Shown in pieces: positions 57,126 through 64,000 of a stretch of 64,000 bases of DNA. Positions within the stretch are counted from its first letter, which is position 1. The number at the start of each line of letters is the position of its first letter. A program made the translations under genes and the position numbers. A model generated the notes under the pieces. The model worked only from the letters and a program-made list of their open reading frames with translations, was not told the DNA's origin and did no database searches. The DNA comes from CAVQUE01 sp046290435. GTDB lineage: Bacteria; Actinomycetota; Acidimicrobiia; Acidimicrobiales; UBA8592. The stretch is taken from positions 62,001 to 126,000 of the forward strand of contig JBKAGO010000033.1 in the NCBI GenBank assembly GCA_046290435.1, read 5' to 3'.

Positions 57126-59504
57126 ATGGTCATCGGCGGTTCATCTCGGTTGTCCGGTCTCGCGTGCGCGCTGCAGCGACTGGGGGTCATGCTCGTCGTG
57201 TTGGTCGCCTTCGCTGCGTGCTCGGGAGGCGATGGCGATGCGGCGGCCCCCGACCCCGACGAGGGGTCGGTCGTGCGACCGGACGATCCACCGCCGAACG
57301 TCCGGCCGACCGTCGAGTTCCCTCCGTTCGTGCCCCCTGCGGAGCCGGTGGTCCTGGCTCCGGCCGAAGCTACGCCTGGTGATCTGACCGACGGCTATAC
57401 GTGGGAACCGCTCGAGATCGGTGGCGGCGGCTATGTGACCGGTCTCGAGGTCAACCCTGCCGGACTCGTCGTGGCGCGCACCGACGTCGGTGGTGCCTTC
57501 GTCCACGATCCGGATGCGTCGCGGTGGGAGGCGCTGCTCGGCTTCGGTCGGGTCGCCGACGCCGTGCCCGGCGACTACCAGGTCGAGTCCGTCGCGCTGT
57601 CACCGAGCGACCCCGACCGCATCTATCTCGCCGTGGGCGAAGGCGTTGAGGCCCCCGCCGGTCGGGTGCTGGCCTCCGCCGACGGCGGTGTCACCTGGAC
57701 GGTTGGCACCCAGCGCTTCGCCATCGCCGGCAATGTCGAATGGCGCGCAGGCGGCGAGCGCCTGGCGGTCGACCCGGCCGATCCCGACGTCGTCTGGCTC
57801 GCGACACGGACCGAGGGTCTGTGGCGATCCACCGACGGCGCGATGACATTCGAAGCGGTCGACGGTGTTCCCGACGGCACCGAGTGGAACGCCGTCGGCG
57901 GCCCGGGCGGCATCGGATTCGTGGTCGCAGATGCGGAATCGGTGTACGCCGGCGTGGCGGGCTCGGGAGTCTGGCGCGCAGATGCCGGGGGCGGTGATTG
58001 GTCGCTGCTGTGGCCGACCGAGGGCCTGCCCTACGATGCCGAACTCGACGCGGCGGGGCGTCTGTGGGTCGCTGAGCCCCAGGACGGCCGTGTCCAGCGG
58101 TTCGACCCCGCAACCGGGGAGGTGGAGACTCTCACACCGGACGGGGGTGCACAGGACTATTCGACGGTTGCGACCGACCCCCGCGATCCCGACCACGTCA
58201 TCGTGACGGGACCCGACAGCCTTGGTGACTGGTTCTGGCAGACCCGGGACGGTGGTGAGAGCTGGGACGAGCCCGATGTCGGGCTCGAATGCGCCGTTCC
58301 CGGCTGGCTCGAGGAATACGGCAACATCTTCTTGTCGGTCGCGTCGCTCGAGTTCGATCCCTCCGTCGACGGGCGTGTCTGGTTCCCCGAGGGCTTCGGT
58401 GTCTGGCGCGCCGACGATGTGCGCGATGGGGTCGCCTTCGTCTGCGACACACTCGGTATCGAGGAGCTCGTGGCGAACGACATCGCGGTGCCCGTCGGCG
58501 GCCCGCCCGTTTCGGCCTCGTGGGATCGTGCGTTCTTCTCGCACCCGCCCGGAGGAGCGGCGACGGCGATCCTCGGTCCGTCGTCCCGGTTCAATTCGGC
58601 ATGGTCGCTTGCGACGACCCCGGCACTTCCCGGCCGGGTCTACGGCGTCGTCGCCGACCACCGGTTCTGCTGCGAGGACGACGGTCAGGCCTTCTGGGCC
58701 GGCTACACCGACGACGGAGGCCGGACCTGGGAGGCGCTGGCCTCGGTCGCCGATGGGAGCCATCCCTACGACCTGCGCTTCGGCAACCTCGCCGTGTCCT
58801 CGGTCGATCCCGACATCTTGTTGTGGCTGCCGTCGTTCGACCGCCCCCTCCACCGGTCCCTCGATGGTGGAGCCACCTGGGAGCCGGTGATCCTGCCCGG
58901 GATGGAAGACCGCCTCAGCCCCGACGGTGGGCTGGCCGGCGGTTCCCACTTCGCCTTCTTCCTCGATCGGCACGTCCTCGTCGCAGATCCGATCGAGGGA
59001 GACACCTTCTACCTCTTCCATGCGGAGCTGGGTCTGCTCGCGAGCACCGACGCCGGCGCGACTTGGGAGCAGCGTTCGGGGGACGCCCTCGCGCTCGGGA
59101 GCATCGGCGCGTTCAACTCCCGCCTCGAAGCGGTGCCGGGCCGGTCGGGTCATCTGCTGTTCACGCCGGGACCGTCCGACGAAGGAGTGTTCCCGCTGTA
59201 TGAGTCCACTGACGGGGGGAGCACCTGGCGGGTGGTGCCGGGTACCTCCGAGGTCGTGGCCCTGGGGTTCGGCCCGGCACTCGAGCCCGATGGGCCGCCG
59301 GTGCTCTTCGCAGCCGGCGAGATCGACGGGGTGCGCGGCCTGTATCGCTCGTCGGACGAACTCGCCACGTGGGAGTTGCTCACCGAGGCCCCGTATGGCA
59401 TCTACGCGCGCATCACCGCCGTGACGGGCGATCCGGACGCGCCGGGCCGGGTGTACGTGGGTTTCGACGGCAGCGGGTACGTCGTCGGCACCCCCACCTC
59501 CTGA
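57126..59504 (+). CDS. GH74-like beta-propeller lipoprotein
   Basis: 792 residues from ATG 57126. N-terminal signal with lipobox-like VAFAACSGG (Cys ~32) and a Pro/Glu linker. The mature part starts EIGGGGYVTGLEVNPAGLVVARTDVGGAFVHDPDASRW, recalling the first blade of GH74 xyloglucanases, with an Asp in the T-D-V-G-G loop that is catalytic in GH74. Repeated Asp-box/BNR-like turns follow (SADGGVTWT, RSTDGAMTFE, TRDGGESWDE, STDAGATWEQ, ESTDGGSTWR), giving two seven-bladed propellers. It may be an endo-xyloglucanase or a sialidase-like sugar binder; the second catalytic Asp cannot be placed. Likely exported and lipid anchored. Confidence 0.8.
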   Translation: MVIGGSSRLSGLACALQRLGVMLVVLVAFAACSGGDGDAAAPDPDEGSVVRPDDPPPNVRPTVEFPPFVPPAEPVVLAPAEATPGDLTDGYTWEPLEIGGGGYVTGLEVNPAGLVVARTDVGGAFVHDPDASRWEALLGFGRVADAVPGDYQVESVALSPSDPDRIYLAVGEGVEAPAGRVLASADGGVTWTVGTQRFAIAGNVEWRAGGERLAVDPADPDVVWLATRTEGLWRSTDGAMTFEAVDGVPDGTEWNAVGGPGGIGFVVADAESVYAGVAGSGVWRADAGGGDWSLLWPTEGLPYDAELDAAGRLWVAEPQDGRVQRFDPATGEVETLTPDGGAQDYSTVATDPRDPDHVIVTGPDSLGDWFWQTRDGGESWDEPDVGLECAVPGWLEEYGNIFLSVASLEFDPSVDGRVWFPEGFGVWRADDVRDGVAFVCDTLGIEELVANDIAVPVGGPPVSASWDRAFFSHPPGGAATAILGPSSRFNSAWSLATTPALPGRVYGVVADHRFCCEDDGQAFWAGYTDDGGRTWEALASVADGSHPYDLRFGNLAVSSVDPDILLWLPSFDRPLHRSLDGGATWEPVILPGMEDRLSPDGGLAGGSHFAFFLDRHVLVADPIEGDTFYLFHAELGLLASTDAGATWEQRSGDALALGSIGAFNSRLEAVPGRSGHLLFTPGPSDEGVFPLYESTDGGSTWRVVPGTSEVVALGFGPALEPDGPPVLFAAGEIDGVRGLYRSSDELATWELLTEAPYGIYARITAVTGDPDAPGRVYVGFDGSGYVVGTPTS

Positions 59505-59527
59505 ACCCCCACCGCTCGGTCGACTCG

Positions 59528-59580
59528 CCGAAATCTGGAGATCTGGGTCCTCGGGCGGGACCCAGATCTCCAGATTTCGG
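59528..59580. repeat. Palindrome, CGAAATCT/GGGTC family, copy 2 (perfect 23-bp stem)
   Basis: Arms 59528-59550 and 59558-59580 are perfectly complementary over 23 bp (CCGAAATCTGGAGATCT, then GGGTCC), with a 7-base loop TCGGGCG. It lies 24 bp after the stop of the GH74-like gene and 56 bp before the mutA GTG. It shares the CGAAATCT and GGGTC blocks with copy 1 at 52623-52675. Very strong terminator-like hairpin. Confidence 0.95.
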
Positions 59581-59635
59581 ACGGCGGCCGCCAGATCTGG
59601 CAAGGCGACCGGTGTGTTCTCGTAGAGTTGCGGGC

Positions 59636-61552
59636 GTGTCCGAACAGATCCTCCCCCTGGCCGACGTCGCGCCCGCCGTCACCCGTGACGACTGGCTCGC
59701 AGCCGTCGACAAGATCCTGCGGGGCCGCGGCATCGACCGCATCCGCACCACCCTCGACGACGGCATCGTGGTCGAGCCGCTCTACACCGCCGCCGACGCC
59801 CCGGCGGTGGGTGCGTGGCCCGGCGCCGGCGATGCCCGCCGATCGGGTCGACCCGAGGGATCGACGGGCGGATGGGACATCCGGGCGACCCACGTCGTCG
59901 GCGACGACGCATCCGACGACGCGGCTCTCAACACGGCGATCCTGCACGACTTGACCCGGGGTGTCATGAGCATCGAGCTCGACACCCGCACCACGCTCGA
60001 CGTCGATCGCCTCGACGCCATCCTGGCCGAGGTGCTGTTGGATCTGGCACCGGTGGCGCTGGTCAGCGTCGATGACGGCCTCGCCAACGCCCGTGCGTTC
60101 TGCGAGCTCCTGGCCCGCCGGGAGATGCCCGCCGGTTCGGTACGTGCCCACCTGGGCTGCGATCCCATCGGTCGCCTGATCGACCGTGGCGGTGTGGAAG
60201 GTGGCATCGATGCCGCCGTGGCAGCGGTGGCTGCGTTCGCCGCCGAGGTCGCATCCACCCATCCCCAGCTGCGGGCCATTCGGGTCGACGGGTCGCCCGT
60301 TGCCCGTGGCGGCGCTTCCGCAGCCACCGAGCTGGCGACCATCGTGGCCGGTGGCGTTGCGTGGTTGCGGGCACTGACCGATGCGGGCCTCGGCGTCGCC
60401 GATGCCGTCGACCAGCTGCAGTTCGTGGTCACCGTCGGTACCGACCAGTTCGCCGATCTCGCCAAGCTCCGTGCGTTGCGGGTGCTGTGGGCTCGTGTCG
60501 CCGACGCCAGCGGGGCGCCGGGTGCGGTGCCCGAGATCCAGGCGTCGATGCTCGACACCGTGCTCAGCGAGTACGACCCCTGGGTCAACATGTTGCGTGG
60601 CACGGTGGCCTGTTTCGCCGCTGCGGTCGGTGGCGCCGACGCCGTGGTCGTCGCCCCGTTCGACGCCGCCGTGGGCCGTCCGGACGACCTCGGTCGGCGC
60701 ATCGCCCGCAACACCCAGCTGGTCCTCGGCGAGGAGTCGAACCTGCATCGGGTCATCGATCCGGCCGGCGGTTCGTACTACGTCGAGTCGCTCACCGACG
60801 CCCTCGCCGATGCGGCGTGGGCGCAGTTCCAGGGCATCGAGGCCGCCGGCGGCATCGTGGCCGCGCTGCGTGCCGGCATCGTGCAGGACGCCGTCGATGC
60901 CACCTGGGCCGCCCGGTCGAAGGCGGTCGCGACCCGCCGTGCCCCCATCACCGGGGTCAGCGAGTTCCCTCAGCTCGACGCCGAACCGCTGCGCCGGGCC
61001 GCCGTCGCTGCGACGCCGGGTCTCGTCGCGGATCCCGAGGCCCGACCGGTACCGAGTCGTCGCCCGGCCGAGGCCTACGAGGCGCTGCGCCGCGCCGCCG
61101 ACGCTGCGCCCGAGCGGCCGCGGATCTTCCTCGCCAACCTGGGCCCGGTCGCCACGCACACGGCGCGGGCGTCGTGGGCCACCAACGCGTTCGCCTCCGG
61201 CGGCATCGCCGCAGTCGGCAACGAGGGCTTCGCCTCACCGGCCGAGGCGGCCGACGCGTTCGCCGCCAGCGGCTGCCGTATCGCCGTGCTGTGCTCGTCC
61301 GACGACGTCTACGCCGACCAGGCCGTGGCCGCGGCCCAGGCCATCAAGGCTGCCGGCGCCGCCCGGCTCTACCTGGCCGGCGATCCCGGCGATCGCCGGG
61401 CCGCCGAGGAGGCCGCCGGGGTCGACGAGTTCGTCCATGTCGGTGTCGATCTCGTGGCAGCCCTGCAACGCGCCCACGCGGCACTCGAGCTCGAACCCCC
61501 GCCCGGCTCCCCGGCCGAAGCGACCACCGCGTCCACCGGAGGTGCACGATGA
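59636..61552 (+). CDS. mutA: Methylmalonyl-CoA mutase small (beta) subunit
   Basis: 638 residues from GTG 59636. N-terminal TIM-barrel as in MutB but diverged (GIDRIRTTLDDGIVVEPLY, RAHLGCDPIGRLIDRG, WVNMLRGTVACFAAAVGGADAVVVAPFD, RRIARNTQLVLGEESNLHRVIDPAGGSYYVE). The C-terminal Rossmann-like domain corresponds to the B12 domain but lacks the DxHxxG motif, as expected for the non-catalytic subunit. It pairs with MutB to convert (R)-methylmalonyl-CoA to succinyl-CoA. Cytoplasmic. The stop overlaps the mutB ATG (ATGA). Confidence 0.95.
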   Translation: MSEQILPLADVAPAVTRDDWLAAVDKILRGRGIDRIRTTLDDGIVVEPLYTAADAPAVGAWPGAGDARRSGRPEGSTGGWDIRATHVVGDDASDDAALNTAILHDLTRGVMSIELDTRTTLDVDRLDAILAEVLLDLAPVALVSVDDGLANARAFCELLARREMPAGSVRAHLGCDPIGRLIDRGGVEGGIDAAVAAVAAFAAEVASTHPQLRAIRVDGSPVARGGASAATELATIVAGGVAWLRALTDAGLGVADAVDQLQFVVTVGTDQFADLAKLRALRVLWARVADASGAPGAVPEIQASMLDTVLSEYDPWVNMLRGTVACFAAAVGGADAVVVAPFDAAVGRPDDLGRRIARNTQLVLGEESNLHRVIDPAGGSYYVESLTDALADAAWAQFQGIEAAGGIVAALRAGIVQDAVDATWAARSKAVATRRAPITGVSEFPQLDAEPLRRAAVAATPGLVADPEARPVPSRRPAEAYEALRRAADAAPERPRIFLANLGPVATHTARASWATNAFASGGIAAVGNEGFASPAEAADAFAASGCRIAVLCSSDDVYADQAVAAAQAIKAAGAARLYLAGDPGDRRAAEEAAGVDEFVHVGVDLVAALQRAHAALELEPPPGSPAEATTASTGGAR

Positions 61553-63744
61553 TCCCCGACTTCACCAGCATCGATCTGCGCCCCGACGGCTCTGGCGCAG
61601 CCGCCGACGGCACGGGCGACGGCGATGCCGCCGAGCAGTGGGCCGCCGCGGTCGAGGCCGCCACCGGCAAGGCCCCCGACGCGCTGGTCTGGGAGACCCC
61701 CGAGGCCATCGACGTCGCCCCGCTGTACACCCCGGCCGACACCGCGCCGCTGGACTTCGCCGACACCTATCCGGGCTTCGCGCCGTTCGTCCGTGGCCCC
61801 TACGCCACGATGTACACCAACCAGCCGTGGACCATCCGCCAGTACGCGGGGTTCTCGACGGCGACGGAGTCGAACGCCTTCTACCGCCGCAACCTGGCCG
61901 CCGGCCAGAAGGGCCTGTCGGTGGCGTTCGACCTCGCCACCCATCGCGGCTATGACTCGGACAACCCGAGGGTGTCCGGCGACGTCGGCATGGCCGGTGT
62001 GGCCATCGACTCGATACTCGACATGCGCCAGCTCTTCGACGGGATCCCCCTCGACGAGATGACCGTGTCGATGACCATGAACGGCGCCGTGCTGCCGGTG
62101 ATGGCGTTGTACATCGTCGCCGCCGAAGAGCAGGGCGTGTCCCAGGAGAAGCTGGGCGGGACCATCCAGAACGACATCCTCAAGGAGTTCATGGTCCGCA
62201 ACACCTACATCTACCCGCCGGGGCCGTCGATGCGGATCATCGCCGACATCTTCGCCCACACCTCGGCGCACATGCCGAAGTTCAACTCGATCTCCATCTC
62301 GGGCTACCACATGCAGGAGGCCGGCGCGACCGCCGATCTCGAGCTGGCGTACACCCTGGCCGACGGCGTCGAGTACATCCGGGCCGGGCGCGAGGTCGGG
62401 TTGGACATCGACGCGTTCGCGCCGCGGCTCAGCTTCTTCTGGGCGATCGGCATGAACTTCTTCATGGAGGTCGCGAAGCTCCGGGCGGCCCGGCTGTTGT
62501 GGGCGAAGCTGGTCGACCAGTTCGATCCGCAGAACCCGAAGTCGTCGTCGCTACGTACCCACAGCCAGACCTCGGGCTGGAGCCTCACCGCGCAGGACGT
62601 CTACAACAACGTGGTCCGCACGTGTATCGAGGCGATGGCCGCCACCCAGGGCCACACCCAGTCGTTGCACACCAACTCCTTCGACGAGGCGTTGGCGCTG
62701 CCCACCGACTTCAGCGCCCGCATCGCCCGCAACACCCAGCTGTTCCTGCAGCAGGAGAGCGGCACGTGTCGCACGGTCGATCCGTGGGGCGGCAGCTGGT
62801 ACGTCGAGCGCCTCACCCACGACCTGGCCAAGCGGGCCTGGGATCACATCAGCGAGGTCGAGTCCACCGGCGGCATGGCTGCCGCCATCGAGGCCGGCAT
62901 CCCGAAGCTGCGCATCGAGGAGGCCGCGGCTCGCACGCAGGCTCGGATCGACTCGGGTCGCCAGCCCGTGATCGGCGTCAACCAGTTCCGTCTCGACCAC
63001 AACGAGGACATCGACGTCTTGAAGGTCGACAACGCCGGGGTGCGTGCCGAACAGATCGCCAAGCTCGAACGCCTGCGGGCCGAGCGAGACGCCGACGCCT
63101 GCCAGGCGGCGCTCGACCGGCTCACCCGCTGCGCCGACTCCGGCGAGGGCAACCTGCTGGCCCTGTCGATCGAGGCTGCCCGGGCCAAGGCCACCGTCGG
63201 CGAGATCAGCGACGCGCTCGAGAAGGTGTACGGACGTCACGTCGCCGAGATCCGTACCATCTCAGGCGTGTACCGAGCCGAGGTCGGAGAGCAGAGCAGC
63301 CAGGTCGAGACGGTTCGGACCAAGGTCGCGGCGTTCGCCGAGGCCGAGGGCCGACGCCCCCGCCTGCTCGTCGCGAAGATGGGCCAGGACGGCCACGACC
63401 GCGGCCAGAAGGTCATCGCCACGGCGTTCGCCGACCTGGGCTTCGATGTCGACATCGGCCCGCTGTTCCAGACGCCGGCCGAAGCTGCACGCCAGGCCGT
63501 CGAGGCCGACGTGCACGTCGTCGGCGTGTCGTCGCTGGCGGCCGGGCACCTCACGCTGGTGCCCGAGCTGAAGGCCGAACTCGCGGCGTTGGGCCGCGAG
63601 GACATCATGATCGTCGTCGGTGGCGTCGTGCCGCCCCAGGACTTCGACGAGCTGTATGCCGCGGGCGCCGCTGCGATCTACCCGCCGGGCACCGTCATCA
63701 GCGAGGCTGCCGCGGAGCTGTTGGATCAGCTCTCGGCGCGCTGA
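61549..63744 (+). CDS. mutB: Methylmalonyl-CoA mutase large (alpha) subunit
   Basis: 731 residues. Substrate-barrel segments: TNQPWTIRQYAGFSTATESNAFYRRNLAAGQKGLSVAFDLATHRGYDSD, VSMTMNGAVLPVMALYI, IQNDILKEFMVRNTYIYPPGPSMRI, HTNSFDEALALPTDFSARIARNTQL. The C-terminal cobalamin domain carries KMGQDGHDRGQKVIA, with D-x-H-x-x-G, and SSLAAGHLTLVPEL. All are diagnostic of the catalytic subunit. B12-dependent carbon-skeleton rearrangement in the propionate, odd-chain and branched-chain routes. Translationally coupled to mutA and followed 16 bp later by the meaB-type GTPase. Confidence 0.97.
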   Translation: MIPDFTSIDLRPDGSGAAADGTGDGDAAEQWAAAVEAATGKAPDALVWETPEAIDVAPLYTPADTAPLDFADTYPGFAPFVRGPYATMYTNQPWTIRQYAGFSTATESNAFYRRNLAAGQKGLSVAFDLATHRGYDSDNPRVSGDVGMAGVAIDSILDMRQLFDGIPLDEMTVSMTMNGAVLPVMALYIVAAEEQGVSQEKLGGTIQNDILKEFMVRNTYIYPPGPSMRIIADIFAHTSAHMPKFNSISISGYHMQEAGATADLELAYTLADGVEYIRAGREVGLDIDAFAPRLSFFWAIGMNFFMEVAKLRAARLLWAKLVDQFDPQNPKSSSLRTHSQTSGWSLTAQDVYNNVVRTCIEAMAATQGHTQSLHTNSFDEALALPTDFSARIARNTQLFLQQESGTCRTVDPWGGSWYVERLTHDLAKRAWDHISEVESTGGMAAAIEAGIPKLRIEEAAARTQARIDSGRQPVIGVNQFRLDHNEDIDVLKVDNAGVRAEQIAKLERLRAERDADACQAALDRLTRCADSGEGNLLALSIEAARAKATVGEISDALEKVYGRHVAEIRTISGVYRAEVGEQSSQVETVRTKVAAFAEAEGRRPRLLVAKMGQDGHDRGQKVIATAFADLGFDVDIGPLFQTPAEAARQAVEADVHVVGVSSLAAGHLTLVPELKAELAALGREDIMIVVGGVVPPQDFDELYAAGAAAIYPPGTVISEAAAELLDQLSAR

Positions 63745-63760
63745 GCGCCGGCGCCGATCC

Positions 63761-64000
63761 GTGCCCCGCACGTTCGATCTCGATGCCTGCGTCGACGGTG
63801 TCGCCGCCGGCGACCGCACCTGGATCGGCCGTGCGATCACCCTGGTGGAGAGCACCCGTCCCGACGATCGGGTGCGGGCATCGGAGCTGTTGCAGCGGCT
63901 CCAACCCCGCACCGGTGGCGCGCACCGGGTGGGCATCACCGGCGTGCCGGGTGTCGGCAAGTCGACGTTCATCGACGAGCTCGGCACCCGCCTGACCACC
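63761..64000 (+). CDS. meaB: MeaB/ArgK-type GTPase, 3' end outside the window
   Basis: 80 codons are visible from GTG 63761. The reading begins VPRTFDLDACVDGV, then GDRTWIGRAITLVESTRPDDRV and the Walker A motif VGITGVPGVGKSTFIDEL, typical of the MeaB/ArgK G3E P-loop GTPase. It protects and reactivates methylmalonyl-CoA mutase during cofactor loading. The gene continues past base 64000. Its place after mutAB supports the assignment. Only the N-terminal part can be judged. Confidence 0.93.
   Translation, partial: MPRTFDLDACVDGVAAGDRTWIGRAITLVESTRPDDRVRASELLQRLQPRTGGAHRVGITGVPGVGKSTFIDELGTRLTT

Noticed and set aside
59581..59635. A cobalamin riboswitch before mutA
   Set aside because: The gap is only ~55 bp after the hairpin and lacks a B12 box.

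Overview
The window is very GC-rich DNA, nearly fully coding, from one bacterial chromosome. A WhiB-family Fe-S regulator, a mycothiol-dependent maleylpyruvate-isomerase-type protein, a DUF3097 protein, an MprAB-like two-component pair and frequent GTG starts point to Actinomycetota. The many acyl-CoA, SDR, EthD and MaoC genes would fit an environmental Acidimicrobiia-like lineage, but that class assignment is inference. No tRNA, rRNA, CRISPR array, transposase or prophage gene was seen.

Layout. 0-4.4 kb: a truncated winged-helix-like protein, a DinB/MDMPI protein, then a minus-strand run of SDR, TIM-barrel epimerase and RarD-type transporter. 4.6-7.8 kb: a DUF1800-DUF1501 exported pair; the DUF1501 protein ends in RTX repeats and its start region looks frameshifted. 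8-15.4 kb: a multi-pass membrane protein, a DUF3048 protein, a CHAD protein, an HMG-CoA-synthase-like/OB protein without the expected cysteines, a GNAT and a lipoprotein. 15.4-19.5 kb: a tightly packed minus-strand operon of S9 peptidase, a CoA-transferase III closely resembling 2-methylfumaryl-CoA isomerase (Mct), and a hexapeptide acyltransferase. 19.5-26.9 kb: a c-di-GMP GGDEF/EAL protein, then catabolic genes (methyltransferase, acyl-CoA dehydrogenase, EthD, epoxide hydrolase, ACAD10-like kinase). 27-30.8 kb: glycolate oxidase glcDEF with a 37-residue ORF overlapping both glcE and glcF. 31-34.3 kb: a two-component system and a secreted protein whose upstream regions share a TTCTGACGAA motif. 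34.5-47 kb: mostly envelope genes, namely DUF3097, a PH-domain membrane protein, RDD/DUF2510 proteins, a BON-FAS1-OmpA protein, msrA, a TPM-domain protein followed by PspA, an SH3-like lipoprotein and a second GGDEF/EAL protein. 47-59.5 kb: MaoC hydratase, coaA, OsmC, nitroreductase, WhiB, hydrolases, kinase, thioesterase, SDR, a lone cNMP domain, a PIG-L deacetylase and a GH74-like lipoprotein. 59.6-64 kb: the methylmalonyl-CoA mutase operon mutA-mutB-meaB, with meaB cut by the window end.

How it fits together. mutAB/meaB supports propionyl-CoA to succinyl-CoA flux. The Mct-like enzyme handles mesaconyl-CoA isomers, and GlcDEF makes glyoxylate from glycolate, so C2/C3 co-assimilation is a reasonable but unproven theme. 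Two acyl-CoA-type genes far apart share a CTGAC-N5-GTCAG palindrome immediately upstream, suggesting one regulator.

The most striking non-coding signal is a set of at least five families of intergenic palindromes, nearly all just after stop codons and repeated at distant loci: CTGGCGCCGAAA, GATCTCGT/CCACCG, CGAAATCT/GGGTC, GGGGTCAAGTC and GGGGTCAGACCCC. One of them supplies the C-terminal codons of the epoxide hydrolase.
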